The translations under genes were made by a program, and so were the position numbers. From positions 1 through 36,248 of the forward strand of contig SVPO01000008.1 in the NCBI GenBank assembly GCA_015065795.1: a stretch of 36,248 nt of DNA, written 5' to 3'. Below are positions 7,973-16,620 of this stretch, one piece after another (position 1 is the stretch's first letter; each line of letters starts with the position of its first letter). The notes beneath the pieces are model-generated. The model searched no databases, was not told where the DNA came from, and was given only the letters and a program-made list of their open reading frames with translations. This stretch comes from Oscillospiraceae bacterium (GTDB lineage: Bacteria > Bacillota > Clostridia > Oscillospirales > Acutalibacteraceae).

Positions 7973-10900
7973 TTACAGCTTGAAGTAGTTTACGCCGGAC
8001 TCGAACAGCTGCTGATCCTTGCTGCCGGGTACGTTCTTGATGATGTTGCTGCCCTTACGCTCGGAGTGTCCCATCTTGCCCAGAACACGGCCATCGGGAG
8101 AGGTGATGCCCTCCACAGCCCATGCAGAGCCGTTGGGATTCCACAGCACGTCGGCGCTGGGGTTGCCTGCCTCGTCACAGTACTGGAAGGCGATCTGACC
8201 GTTGGCGGCCAGCTGACGCAGGGTCTCCTCGTCGGCAACAAAGCGTCCCTCACCGTGGGATACGGGGATGGAGAACACATCGCCTGCCTCGCAGCCGGCA
8301 AGCCAGGGAGACTTGACGGAGGCGACACGGGTGTAGACCATACGGGAGACGTGGCGGCCCAGGGTGTTGAAGGTCAGAGTGGGATCGTTGCGGCCGATGT
8401 CCTGAATGGCGCCGCCGGGCAGCAGACCCAGCTTGATGAGAGCCTGGAAGCCGTTGCAGATACCCAGCATCAGACCGTCGCGCTGCTCCAGCATACGGGC
8501 GACGGCGTCGGCGATCAGAGGATTGCGGAAGGTGGTGGCAATGAACTTGCCGGAGCCGTCGGGCTCGTCACCGCCGGAGAAGCCGCCGGGGATCATGATC
8601 ATCTGGCTGCGGTCGATTATCTCAGCCATCCTGCGGATGGTCTCCTCGATGTCGGAAGGAGTGAGGTTGCGAACGATGAGCAGCTCAACGTTGGCGCCTG
8701 CCAGCTCAAAGGCACGGGCGGAGTCGTTTTCGCAGTTGGTGCCGGGGAAGGCAGGGATGAAAACGGTGGGCTTGCTCTCACGGGTGATGATGGAGGGAGA
8801 AGCGGCACGCTCGGTGTACAGCTCAACCTCGCCCGCAGTGCCGTCACGGTCGGGACGGTTGGGGAATACGGGCTCGAGGGTGGACATCCATGCCTTCTCG
8901 AGGTTTTCCAGAGCCATGGCCTGACCGAACAGGGTGATCTCCTCCTCGGGCATGGTCAGACCCAGACGGCTGCACTCGATGCCGTCCAGAACGCTCTTGT
9001 CGCCGGCAAGCTCAAGGATCAGGCAGCCGGTCTGGGGAGCGTACAGCATGGAGGGCTCAGCCATATCGTCAAAGCTGAAGCCGATGCGGTTGCCGAAGCA
9101 CATCTTGCTCACGGCGGCGGCGATACCGCCCTCGCCCACGACGGACGCGGAGCGGACGGCACCGGAACGCACGGCGTTGAACACCTTGGCGTAAACGGTC
9201 TTGAGAGCTTCGTAGTCAGGCATCATGCTGCCGTCGGTGGGGACGGGAACAAACACGACCTGAGAGCCGACCTCCTTGAAGGCGGCGGAAACAGTGCGCT
9301 CGGCGCTGGTCATGGCAAGAGCGAAGCTGACCAGAGTGGGAGGCACGTCGATATCGTTGAAGGAGCCGGACATGGAGTCCTTGCCGCCGATGGAGGGAAC
9401 GCCCAGCCCGATCTGTGCGCTCAGTGCGCCCAGCAGAGCGGCTGCAGGCTTGCCCCAGCGGGAGGGCTTGGTACCCAGTCTCTCAAAGTATTCCTGGAAG
9501 GTCAGACGGGCACACAGGGGATCGGCACCCACAGCGGACAGCTTGGACATGGACTCAACAACAGCCCATGCAGCGCCGTGGAAGGGACTGCGGCTCATGT
9601 GCGCAGGGTTGCCGCCGTAGCTCATGGCGGTGGCGCAGTCGGTCTCGCGCGCGCCGGTGGGAAGCTTTGCGACCATAGCCTGCTCGGGAGAGAGCTGATA
9701 CCTGCCGCCGAAGGGCATGAGCACGCTGGCAGCGCCGATGGAGCCGTCAAATCGCTCCACCAGACCCTTCTGGCAGCATACGTTCAGACGGGCAAGGTTG
9801 GCGGCAAAGCCGTCGGCAAAGGACATGGAGCCCAGATGCTCGGGAGCGGTCATGCGGTAGTCCTGAGTGTTCTTGGGAGCCTTGATCTTGACGTTGGTGT
9901 GCTGGCGCACGCCGTTGGTGTCAAGGAATTCACGGGAGATGTTGACGATGACCTGATCGCGCCACTTCATGCGCAGACGGGGATTCTCGGTGATCCACGC
10001 AACGGCGTATGCCTCGAGGTTTTCCTCGGCAGCGGCGGCGATGAAGGTGTCAACGTCCTCGGGAGCCAGCACGACAGCCATGCGCTCCTGAGATTCGGAG
10101 ATGGCAAGCTCGGTGCCGTCCAGACCGTCGTACTTCTTTCGAACGTCATCCAGACGGACGCTCACGCCGGCAGCCAGCTCGCCGATGGCGACGCACACGC
10201 CGCCTGCGCCGAAGTCGTTGCAGCGCTTGATGAGACGGGAGACCTCGGGCTTGAAGAACAGACGCTGGATCTTGCGTTCGGTGGGGGGATTACCCTTCTG
10301 AACCTCGGCACCGCAGGTGTCAAGGGACTTGTCGTCGTGAGCCTTGGAGGAGCCGGTGGCGCCGCCGCAGCCGTCACGGCCGGTGCGTCCGCCCAGCAGA
10401 ACGACGATGTCGCCGGGTGCGGGCTGCTTGCGCACTACGTTGCTCTTGGGAGAAGCGCCCACAACGGCACCGATCTCCATGCGCTTGGCAACATAGCCGT
10501 CATGGTACATCTCGGCGACCTGTCCGGTGGCAAGACCGATCTGGTTGCCGTAGGAAGAATAACCGGCAGCGGCGCTGGTGGTGATCTTGCGCTGGGGCAG
10601 CTTGCCCTTCATGGTCTGGTCAACGCTCAGACGGGGATCGCCTGCGCCGGTGACGCGCATTGCCTGATAGACATAGGCGCGGCCGGACAGCGGATCGCGG
10701 ATGGCGCCGCCCAGACAGGTGGCAGCACCGCCGAAGGGCTCGATCTCGGTGGGATGGTTGTGGGTCTCGTTCTTGAACTGGACCAGCCATGTCTCGGTCT
10801 GACCGTCAACAACGACGGGAACCTCGATGGAGCAGGCATTGATCTCCTCGCTGATGTCAAGGTCGTTGACAAGACCGCGGGAGCGAAGCAGCTTGGCGCC

Positions 10901-11740
10901 GATGGTGCCCATGTCCATGAGGGTGACCGGCTTTTTCTGATCCAGACCCAGCTCGCTGCGGGCGGCGAGGTACTGAGCAAGAGCATCCTCGACAGCAGCG
11001 TTCACAGGATCCTTTTCTATCTCGATGGTATCGATCTGGGTGAGGAAGGTGGTGTGGCGGCAGTGGTCGCTCCAGTAGGTGTCGATAACGCGCAGCTCGG
11101 TGACGGTGGGGTTGCGCATCTCGGTGTCGCGGAAATACTCGCGGCAGAAGCACAGATCCTCAAAGGACATGGCAAAACCCATGCCGTCGTAATACTCGCG
11201 CAGACGATCCTCGCTCCAGCGGTTGAAGCCGCGGATGACCGCCACGTCGTCGGGTACGGGATATTCGGTGGACAGGGTCTCGGGCTTGTCCATGGAAGCC
11301 TGACGGGATTCCACCGGGTTGATCATGTAGGCGCGGATGCGCTCCAGCTGCTCGTCGGAGATGCCTCCGGAGAGGATGTACACTCTGGCGGAGCGGACCT
11401 CGGGACGCTCGCCGCAGGTCAGCAGCTGCACGCACTGGGCAGCGGAGTCGGCGCGCTGATCGAACTGTCCTGGCAGATACTCCACCGCGAAAGCGCGATC
11501 GCCGTCGTTCATGGTAAACTCCTCGTCATACACCTCGTCGGCGTTGGGCTCGGAGAAGATTGTGATCTTAGCCCGCTGGAAGTCCTCGTCCGAAAGACCG
11601 GAAACATCATAGCGGTTGAGCAGACGCAGAGCGGTCAGCTCCTTGACGCCGAGATTCTCGCGAAGGTCGGCAAGCACACTGCCGGCTTCGATGTCAAAGC
11701 CGGGTCTCTTTTCGACAAAAATCCGTTTGACCAGTGCCAT
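7973..11740 (-). CDS. purL: Phosphoribosylformylglycinamidine synthase, single-chain
   Basis: Converts FGAR plus glutamine and ATP to FGAM, the fourth step of de novo purine synthesis. At 1255 aa it is the large single-chain type with synthase and glutaminase in one protein. The synthase core contains TYWSDHCRHTTF, FKNETHNHPTEIEPFGGAATCLGG and GGKDSMSGSF. The C-terminal class I glutaminase starts near 985 (FIPAFPGTNCENDSARA), with Cys1095 in GICNGFQ and the His/Glu pair in GHSERKG (H1225, E1227). AGGAG precedes the ATG at 11740. Its leader carries a GCGTCCG hairpin. No PurR box or purine riboswitch was recognised. The 1240-aa plus-strand ORF opposite is a shadow. Confidence 0.98.
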   Translation of the reverse strand: MALVKRIFVEKRPGFDIEAGSVLADLRENLGVKELTALRLLNRYDVSGLSDEDFQRAKITIFSEPNADEVYDEEFTMNDGDRAFAVEYLPGQFDQRADSAAQCVQLLTCGERPEVRSARVYILSGGISDEQLERIRAYMINPVESRQASMDKPETLSTEYPVPDDVAVIRGFNRWSEDRLREYYDGMGFAMSFEDLCFCREYFRDTEMRNPTVTELRVIDTYWSDHCRHTTFLTQIDTIEIEKDPVNAAVEDALAQYLAARSELGLDQKKPVTLMDMGTIGAKLLRSRGLVNDLDISEEINACSIEVPVVVDGQTETWLVQFKNETHNHPTEIEPFGGAATCLGGAIRDPLSGRAYVYQAMRVTGAGDPRLSVDQTMKGKLPQRKITTSAAAGYSSYGNQIGLATGQVAEMYHDGYVAKRMEIGAVVGASPKSNVVRKQPAPGDIVVLLGGRTGRDGCGGATGSSKAHDDKSLDTCGAEVQKGNPPTERKIQRLFFKPEVSRLIKRCNDFGAGGVCVAIGELAAGVSVRLDDVRKKYDGLDGTELAISESQERMAVVLAPEDVDTFIAAAAEENLEAYAVAWITENPRLRMKWRDQVIVNISREFLDTNGVRQHTNVKIKAPKNTQDYRMTAPEHLGSMSFADGFAANLARLNVCCQKGLVERFDGSIGAASVLMPFGGRYQLSPEQAMVAKLPTGARETDCATAMSYGGNPAHMSRSPFHGAAWAVVESMSKLSAVGADPLCARLTFQEYFERLGTKPSRWGKPAAALLGALSAQIGLGVPSIGGKDSMSGSFNDIDVPPTLVSFALAMTSAERTVSAAFKEVGSQVVFVPVPTDGSMMPDYEALKTVYAKVFNAVRSGAVRSASVVGEGGIAAAVSKMCFGNRIGFSFDDMAEPSMLYAPQTGCLILELAGDKSVLDGIECSRLGLTMPEEEITLFGQAMALENLEKAWMSTLEPVFPNRPDRDGTAGEVELYTERAASPSIITRESKPTVFIPAFPGTNCENDSARAFELAGANVELLIVRNLTPSDIEETIRRMAEIIDRSQMIMIPGGFSGGDEPDGSGKFIATTFRNPLIADAVARMLEQRDGLMLGICNGFQALIKLGLLPGGAIQDIGRNDPTLTFNTLGRHVSRMVYTRVASVKSPWLAGCEAGDVFSIPVSHGEGRFVADEETLRQLAANGQIAFQYCDEAGNPSADVLWNPNGSAWAVEGITSPDGRVLGKMGHSERKGSNIIKNVPGSKDQQLFESGVNYFKL

Positions 11741-11773
11741 ATCCCTATTCTCCTGTTGTATATATTTTGGCTC

Positions 11774-11795
11774 GCGTCCGCACTCTGACGGACGC
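11774..11795 (-). promoter_or_regulatory. Hairpin in the purL leader
   Basis: GCGTCCG/CGGACGC 7-bp stem with an 8-nt loop, about 35 nt upstream of the purL ATG. The AT-rich stretch just upstream (GATAATATTATTG) probably holds the -10 region, but no clear -35 was found. Confidence 0.4.
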
Positions 11796-11937
11796 TCCGA
11801 TACACAATAATATTATCATTTTGCAAAGGGAAAAGAAAGAGCGAGGGCGAAAAAAAAGAAGATTTTATGATTCATATATTATGCGCAAGATATAGCGGAC
11901 TTACTTTGGGCATATTGTCGGCACGCAACTCAGATGC

Positions 11938-11966
11938 TTTACATCGCGGCGCGGATGTGCTATAAT
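11938..11966 (+). promoter_or_regulatory. Promoter of the 50-aa lipoprotein gene
   Basis: TTTACA, 17-nt spacer, TATAAT with an extended -10 TGC. The core GATGTGCTATAATC is identical to that in front of the second lipoprotein gene (15400-15414). Confidence 0.75.
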
Positions 11967-11998
11967 CTGTGCGAATCATATCAGAGGAGGGGATACCT

Positions 11999-12151
11999 GT
12001 GAAGAAAATCGCTCTCATCGCCGCCCTGCTGGCTGTGTTTGCTATGCTGGGTCTTGCCGGCTGCAAGGACGAAACCATGCTGGACAACTACACCAGCGAC
12101 ACCTACGAGCTGGGAGAGGAAGATCCCATCACATGGGACGACATCTTCTGA
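11999..12151 (+). CDS. Small lipoprotein, 50 aa
   Basis: GTG at 11999 is chosen over the ORF-track start because GAGGAGGGG lies 5-13 nt before it. A Lys-Lys start and hydrophobic stretch (IALIAALLAVFAMLGLAGC) end in a lipobox LAGC, predicting cleavage and lipidation at the cysteine, with about 30 mature residues. The mature part is acidic (DETMLDNYTS...EEDPITWDDIF). No family is recognised. Lgt, which would modify it, is encoded at 18299. It sits between a good promoter and a strong terminator, so it is its own transcription unit, which argues that so small an ORF is real. Confidence 0.8.
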   Translation: MKKIALIAALLAVFAMLGLAGCKDETMLDNYTSDTYELGEEDPITWDDIF

Positions 12152-12174
12152 TACTGTTATCAAATCCTGAAGCA

Positions 12175-12206
12175 AAGCGGATGCCTGCGGCGGCGTCCGC
12201 TTTTTT
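12175..12206 (+). terminator. Terminator of the 50-aa lipoprotein gene
   Basis: AAGCGGATGCC (12175-12185) pairs with GGCGTCCGCTT (12192-12202) with one G-U pair, followed by a run of T. Confidence 0.88.
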
Positions 12207-12270
12207 GCGTCAATGACATTTTCCGCGCTGCCGGCATAGTATGATACCAAAAGCCAACGGAGGTTCAGCC

Positions 12271-12819
12271 ATGCCGATAATCTATCTCAGTCCGTCCACT
12301 CAGGAATACAATCAGTACGTCATCGGCGGCAGCGAGGAGTATTACATGAATCTCGTCGCCGACGCCATGATACCCTACCTCGATGCCAGCGGCATCCGCT
12401 ATGTGCGCAACACACCGCAGATGACCGCCGGGTCGTCCATCGTCGCCAGCAATGCCGGCAATTACGATGCCCACATCGCTCTCCATTCCAACGCCGCGCC
12501 GGAGAGGCTTTCCGGTCAGCTTCAGGGTCCCGATGTGTATTACTATCCCACCAGCACACGGGGACGGCAGCTTGCCGACATCATCGCCGGAAACCTCATG
12601 GCGATCTATCCGGACCCGTCGCTGGTGGATGTTCGTTCCACCACCAGTCTGGGGGAGGTCAGCCGCACCCGCGCGCCTGCGGTGCTCATCGAATTTGCCT
12701 ACCACGACAATACCGACGACGCGCTGTGGATCGCGGACAACATAAACGAGCTGGCGCGCAATGTGGTGCTTTCGCTGACGCAGTATTTCGGGATACCCTT
12801 TGTTGAGCCGGCAATGTGA
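12271..12819 (+). CDS. N-acetylmuramoyl-L-alanine amidase-like protein (Amidase_3 type)
   Basis: ATG 12271 has ACGGAGG upstream; the ORF-track start at 12241 has none. The 182-aa product is a bare catalytic-type domain without signal peptide: AGNYDAHIALHSNAAPE, then TSTRGRQLADIIAGNL and APAVLIEFAYHDN, as in Amidase_3 enzymes that cut the MurNAc-L-Ala bond. The HSNA histidine and the LIE glutamate fit two zinc/catalytic positions. The family's first motif, DPGHGG, is replaced by YLSPSTQ, so the first zinc histidine is absent. The same replacement occurs in the amidase domain of the next gene. It may therefore be a distinct subfamily. Lack of a signal peptide suggests a cytoplasmic role, non-classical release or a phage origin. 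Confidence 0.78.
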   Translation: MPIIYLSPSTQEYNQYVIGGSEEYYMNLVADAMIPYLDASGIRYVRNTPQMTAGSSIVASNAGNYDAHIALHSNAAPERLSGQLQGPDVYYYPTSTRGRQLADIIAGNLMAIYPDPSLVDVRSTTSLGEVSRTRAPAVLIEFAYHDNTDDALWIADNINELARNVVLSLTQYFGIPFVEPAM

Positions 12820-12857
12820 CAATGCTGTAAATATTTTGTTATTTTTGTCTGCAATCG

Positions 12858-12886
12858 TTGAATTGAAACCGACACTCTGATAGAAT
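12858..12886 (+). promoter_or_regulatory. Promoter of the CWB2 amidase gene
   Basis: TTGAAT (12858-12863), 17-nt spacer, TAGAAT (12881-12886). A hairpin with a T tract begins almost exactly where transcription should start. Confidence 0.65.
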
Positions 12887-12889
12887 AAA

Positions 12890-12929
12890 AGGCGATCGGC
12901 GCGATGATGCCCGGTCGTCTTTTTTTCTA
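12890..12929 (+). terminator. Terminator-like hairpin between the two amidase genes
   Basis: GGCGATCGG pairs with CCGGTCGTC (9 bp including two G-U), followed by TTTTTTTC. It can terminate the upstream amidase transcript. For the downstream gene it would be the very 5' end of the mRNA. Confidence 0.7.
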
Positions 12930-12949
12930 TACATAAAAGGAGTCGGAAT

Positions 12950-15334
12950 ATGAAGCTTACCAGAATAACCGCCCTGTGCGTCAGCCTGATCATGCTGACA
13001 GCCCTGTTTGCCATGATTCCGTCGGTCACCGCCGAGGCTATGACCGAGCAGATAGTCACCGTCGGCTCGACCCCTGCTCCGGTTCGCTCCGGTGCTTCCG
13101 TGTCGGACGCGCAGATCGCTTCCGCGTCATCCAACAACACCTTTCGGCTGCTGGAAACCCGTACAGGCGCGGACGGCAGAGAGTGGTACAAGGTGCGGTA
13201 CTCCGCCTCGCTGGAGGGCTGGATAAGCTCGGTGTACGCGACGGCAGGCACGGCGTACTCCACGGATGTCGATCCGTACACCCAATACCTCGAAAGAATG
13301 GTAGTGGTGACCGACAACGAGTTCGTCCTGCGCGCCCAGCCGGGAACGACCAAGCCGGAGGTTGCGAGGGTCAGCAGGAACGACCGCATGGTGGTGCTTG
13401 ACCACGACACCGACGCAGGCGGCATCACCTGGTACGAGGTCAGATACGGCAGCGTTCAGGGCTGGATAAGACGCACCGCCGTTTCCATGACCAACATCTG
13501 CTCCGCGCCTGCGTCCATCGACGGCAGAAAGGGCGATATCCCGGTCATATTCCTGTCTCCCTCCAGACAGCCTGCAAACCCCTACGCCGCAGGCAATACC
13601 AACGAATGTGAGCAGATGACCCGTGTGGCTGTGGAGCTGCAGAAGATCCTTGAATCCCGATACGAATGTAAGGTCATTCTCTCCGATTACGAAACGCCCA
13701 TCGGCAAATACGGCAGACCGCTCAAAGCTGCTCAGCTGGGCGCGGATGTCTATGTAGCCATTCACTCCAACGCAGGCGGCAGCGCAGGCAGCGGCTACGG
13801 TCCTCAGGGATACTACTATCCCTCCGGACAGAGCCGTCAGATGGCGGAGAATCTTGTCAACAGGATAGCCGCCATCACCCCCTTCAGCGACAATGCCAAG
13901 AACGTAATCAACGGCATGAACTATCTCGGCGGTGTGGGCTACGGAGAGGTTCGTGATCCGGGTGGATACGGAATGGTTTCCATCCTCCTCGAAGTGGAAT
14001 TCCATGACCACGCCGATTCTGCCATGTGGATCATCAACAACACCGAACCCCTTGCAGCCGCCATCGCCGACGGTCTGCACGATACCTTCCATTTCATGCC
14101 CAGAGGCAGCGCTCCCACAACACAGCCCACAACGACGACGGCAACGACCACCACGACCACCACGACCACCACATCCACCAAAGGTCCGTTCGTCACCAGC
14201 AACACTCTGTGGCGTCCCTCCAGAACCACCACGACCACCACGTCGGCGTTCCCCACGCTGACCACCACATCGCCCACTACCGCAACAACGGTACCCACCA
14301 CTACATCGACTACATCGACAACCTCGACCACCTCGACCACCTCGACCACCTCGACCACAGCGACAACTTCAACCGTTCCCACCACCGCACCCACCGCGCC
14401 GCCGCAGCAGCCCACGGGCATCGTCCGCGCAGGCGGAAGCAGCCGTATCGAGACAGCTGCAGAGATCAGTGCTCTGGGCTGGAATTCTGCGGAAACGGTG
14501 ATAATCGCCAGCGGAAGCAGCTACCCCGACGCTCTCGCCGGTGTTCCTCTTTCCGCGGCAGCCGACGCACCTATCCTGCTGACCTCCGACCGCAGCGGAG
14601 CCGAGGCTGCTCTGCTTGCCGAGATCGAGCGGCTGGGAGCGCGTAAGGCATACATTCTGGGCGGCACCGCCGCGGTGTCCGCCGAGACCGAAGGCAGCCT
14701 GAAGACCGCGGGTCTTGAGTGCACCCGTCTTGCCGGCTCCGACCGCTATGCCACAGGCATCGCGGTGGCAGAGGAACTGGCTGCCCTCACCGAACAGGCT
14801 TTCGATACCATCTATTTTGCCAGTGCGCAGAACTTCCCCGACGCCCTTGCCATCAGTCCCGTGGCGGCAATGGGCGGCGACCCGATCCTTTACATAAGCC
14901 CGGAGGGCGGCATAAGCAAATCCGTTGCCGATTACGTTTCCTCCACAGGCTGCCGCAGTGCGGTGGTGCTGGGCGGAACGTCGGCGGTGTCCGAATTGAG
15001 TGCTCAGACCGTTGCCGACCTTGGACTGACCGTTGAGCGCATCAGCGGCAGGGATCGTTACGCCACCTCTGTCGCCATCGCAAAGCGTTTTGCGGACAGC
15101 TTTGCGGAGAACGGAGCCGCTCTTGCCACGGGCAGAGCCTTCCCCGACGCCCTTGCAGGCGGTGCTCATGCGGCTAAGATGCGCGTGCCCGTTCTGCTTA
15201 CGGGAGAGCAGGCTTCGGACAGCCTGCTTGAATACGCCGCTTCACGATCGGAGGGTGCCGTTTACGTCTACGGAGGCACCGCCGCCGTCAGCGACGATAT
15301 CGCGCAGGCGGTCAGCGCAGCGGTGAACGGCTGA
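12950..15334 (+). CDS. Secreted amidase-like protein with two SH3 domains and three CWB2 repeats
   Basis: The 794-aa multidomain surface protein starts with a signal peptide (about 1-30). Two bacterial SH3 domains follow at about 36-101 and 115-170, each ending in a GWI motif. An Amidase_3-like domain spans about 182-382 (ADVYVAIHSNAGGS, VSILLEVEFHDH). A Thr-rich linker (388-480) leads to three cell-wall-binding type 2 repeats (487-794), recognisable by SRIETAAEIS, GSDRYATGIAVA and GRDRYATSVAIA. CWB2 repeats anchor proteins to secondary wall polymers, as in Clostridioides difficile Cwp proteins. The amidase domain has FLSPSRQ where DPGHGG is expected. RBS AAAGGAG lies 9 nt before ATG. Likely a wall-anchored peptidoglycan hydrolase, or a catalytically altered relative. 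Confidence 0.9.
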   Translation: MKLTRITALCVSLIMLTALFAMIPSVTAEAMTEQIVTVGSTPAPVRSGASVSDAQIASASSNNTFRLLETRTGADGREWYKVRYSASLEGWISSVYATAGTAYSTDVDPYTQYLERMVVVTDNEFVLRAQPGTTKPEVARVSRNDRMVVLDHDTDAGGITWYEVRYGSVQGWIRRTAVSMTNICSAPASIDGRKGDIPVIFLSPSRQPANPYAAGNTNECEQMTRVAVELQKILESRYECKVILSDYETPIGKYGRPLKAAQLGADVYVAIHSNAGGSAGSGYGPQGYYYPSGQSRQMAENLVNRIAAITPFSDNAKNVINGMNYLGGVGYGEVRDPGGYGMVSILLEVEFHDHADSAMWIINNTEPLAAAIADGLHDTFHFMPRGSAPTTQPTTTTATTTTTTTTTTSTKGPFVTSNTLWRPSRTTTTTTSAFPTLTTTSPTTATTVPTTTSTTSTTSTTSTTSTTSTTATTSTVPTTAPTAPPQQPTGIVRAGGSSRIETAAEISALGWNSAETVIIASGSSYPDALAGVPLSAAADAPILLTSDRSGAEAALLAEIERLGARKAYILGGTAAVSAETEGSLKTAGLECTRLAGSDRYATGIAVAEELAALTEQAFDTIYFASAQNFPDALAISPVAAMGGDPILYISPEGGISKSVADYVSSTGCRSAVVLGGTSAVSELSAQTVADLGLTVERISGRDRYATSVAIAKRFADSFAENGAALATGRAFPDALAGGAHAAKMRVPVLLTGEQASDSLLEYAASRSEGAVYVYGGTAAVSDDIAQAVSAAVNG
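14119..14400 (+). repeat. Simple repeats encoding a Thr-rich linker
   Basis: Degenerate ACC/ACG/ACA codon runs, including a near-perfect 9-bp tandem (ACCTCGACC-type) at about 14310-14355. They encode poly-Thr/Ser-Thr linker between the amidase domain and CWB2 repeats. Such tracts can expand or contract by slippage. Confidence 0.8.
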
Positions 15335-15355
15335 CCGAAGACATGATGTATCTTC

Positions 15356-15394
15356 AGGGCAATACCGCCTGTGCAGTGCGGTATTGCCCTTTTG
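15356..15394 (+). terminator. Terminator of the CWB2 amidase gene
   Basis: GGGCAATACCGC pairs with GCGGTATTGCCC (12-bp stem), followed by TTTTG. Confidence 0.88.
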
Positions 15395-15413
15395 CGTACA
15401 GATGTGCTATAAT
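15384..15413 (+). promoter_or_regulatory. Promoter of the second lipoprotein gene
   Basis: Extended -10 TGCTATAAT with TATAAT at 15408-15413. The -35-like TTGCCC (15384-15389, 18-nt spacer) lies inside the upstream terminator stem. The core GATGTGCTATAATC is shared with the 50-aa lipoprotein promoter. Confidence 0.65.
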
Positions 15414-15453
15414 CACCCCGTAACCTGAATATCAGGCAGAGGAGGTACATAAT

Positions 15454-16017
15454 ATGAAGAAGAACATACTTCTCCGCTGGGCAGCTGCGATGCTCGCGCT
15501 GATCGCTGTGTTTGCGCTTTTCGCAGGCTGCGGCGATGATGCGGAGGAATCGAAAACCGACGCCGAGATCATGGAGCAGCAGGGCGTTCCCGATATCTTC
15601 ATCGAGGAAAGTCAGCAGCTGACCGATCAGGATACTCCCCCTGCGCTCGTTCTGGAAACAGCACAGGGCGAAACGGTGTCGGCGACCAATGCCACCCTGG
15701 GCGGCTACGCGTGGGAGTGGATGGACAGCAGCGGAAAGATCCGCTTCAACGAGGAGGAAGCTCCCTGCGCCGCTGAGATGAAGGATATTACGGTCATCAG
15801 CCGCGCATCCTGCGATGGAAAGGTCGCGCTGCGCATCAACGGCGGCACGCTCCGCTCCGTTCAGATCTGGGATGAAGGCGCTCCCATGGAGGAGGGCGAA
15901 AAGATCACCGTCGAGAATGAGACCATCGTGTTCCCGGCTCAGGGCGAATACCGCTACGAGGTCGTGGTGGAATACGCCGGCGGACGGGTCTATTACGCCT
16001 TTAAGCTCAGTGAATAA
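15454..16017 (+). CDS. Lipoprotein of unknown function
   Basis: The 187-aa protein has RBS GAGGAGG 8-9 nt before ATG. A basic start (MKKNILLR) and hydrophobic core end in lipobox FAGC (Cys27), predicting membrane anchoring by Lgt. The mature part is acidic at first (DDAEESKTDAEIMEQQG), then beta-rich, with TNATLGGYAWEWMDSSGK and a C-terminal EYRYEVVVEYAGGRVYYAFKLSE. This is reminiscent of small Ig-like or DUF-type lipoproteins in Clostridia. I cannot name a family. The flavin reductase gene follows 36 nt later without a terminator, so they probably share a transcript. Confidence 0.85.
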   Translation: MKKNILLRWAAAMLALIAVFALFAGCGDDAEESKTDAEIMEQQGVPDIFIEESQQLTDQDTPPALVLETAQGETVSATNATLGGYAWEWMDSSGKIRFNEEEAPCAAEMKDITVISRASCDGKVALRINGGTLRSVQIWDEGAPMEEGEKITVENETIVFPAQGEYRYEVVVEYAGGRVYYAFKLSE

Positions 16018-16053
16018 CGCTTCCGCCCTTGAGCGGATATGGAGGTAATTGAT

Positions 16054-16554
16054 ATGTTCAGAAAAATCGATCCCTGCGAGCTTGCGATCAAGCCCTTTGA
16101 TGCCATCGGACGCGACTGGATGCTCATCACAGCCGCCGACGGCGAAAAGACCAACGCCATGACCGCCAGCTGGGGAGGTATCGGCATCCTCTGGGGCGAG
16201 CCGGTGGCGACCTGCTACATCCGTCCCCAGAGATACACAAGAGAGCTTGTGGACAACGGCGAGTATTTCTCCCTCTGCTTCTTCGGACAGGAGCAGCGCG
16301 CCGCCATGGGACTGTGCGGAAAGCTCAGCGGCAGAGATACCGACAAGGTGGCTCAGACCGGTCTGACCGTTGTGGGCGACAAGGCAGCGCCTTATTTCGC
16401 CGAAGCCGAGCTGGTGCTCATCTGCCGCAAGATGTACCGTCAGGAGATGCAGCCGGAGTGCTTCGTCGACCCCGAGATCGCAAAGCATTATCCCGACAAT
16501 GATTACCATATCACCTATATAGCAAAGGTGGAGGAGTGTCTGATCAGAGAATGA
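16054..16554 (+). CDS. Flavin reductase-like domain protein
   Basis: GGAGG precedes ATG 16054 at good spacing; the ORF-track start 5 codons earlier overlaps the RBS. The 166-aa product shows the flavin-reductase-like FMN-binding split-barrel signature: DWMLITAADGEKTNAMTASWGG near the N-terminus, then EPVATCYIRPQRYTRELVDNGEYFSLCFF, and LVLICRKMY with a C-terminal DYHITYIAKVEECLI. Members bind FMN and use it with NAD(P)H or act in redox sensing; the partner is unknown. Co-directional with the lipoprotein 36 nt upstream, and followed by a strong terminator. Confidence 0.88.
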   Translation: MFRKIDPCELAIKPFDAIGRDWMLITAADGEKTNAMTASWGGIGILWGEPVATCYIRPQRYTRELVDNGEYFSLCFFGQEQRAAMGLCGKLSGRDTDKVAQTGLTVVGDKAAPYFAEAELVLICRKMYRQEMQPECFVDPEIAKHYPDNDYHITYIAKVEECLIRE

Positions 16555-16573
16555 CCGGTACCTCACGGAATAA

Positions 16574-16610
16574 TGACCGCGGCGGCGTTGTGCTGCCGCG
16601 GTTTTGCTTT
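16574..16610 (+). terminator. Terminator of the flavin reductase gene
   Basis: GC-rich stem ACCGCGGC/GCCGCGGT around a short loop followed by TTTTGCTTT. It separates the plus-strand unit from the convergent minus-strand membrane protein. Confidence 0.8.
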
Positions 16611-16620
16611 ATTCCGAAGG

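Noticed and set aside
8066-11788. 1240-aa plus-strand ORF opposite purL
   Set aside because: Shadow of the purL codon pattern: no RBS, Gly/Ala/His/Val-rich sequence, no family features. The same applies to 886-2448, 6777-7877, 13127-14092 and similar ORFs.
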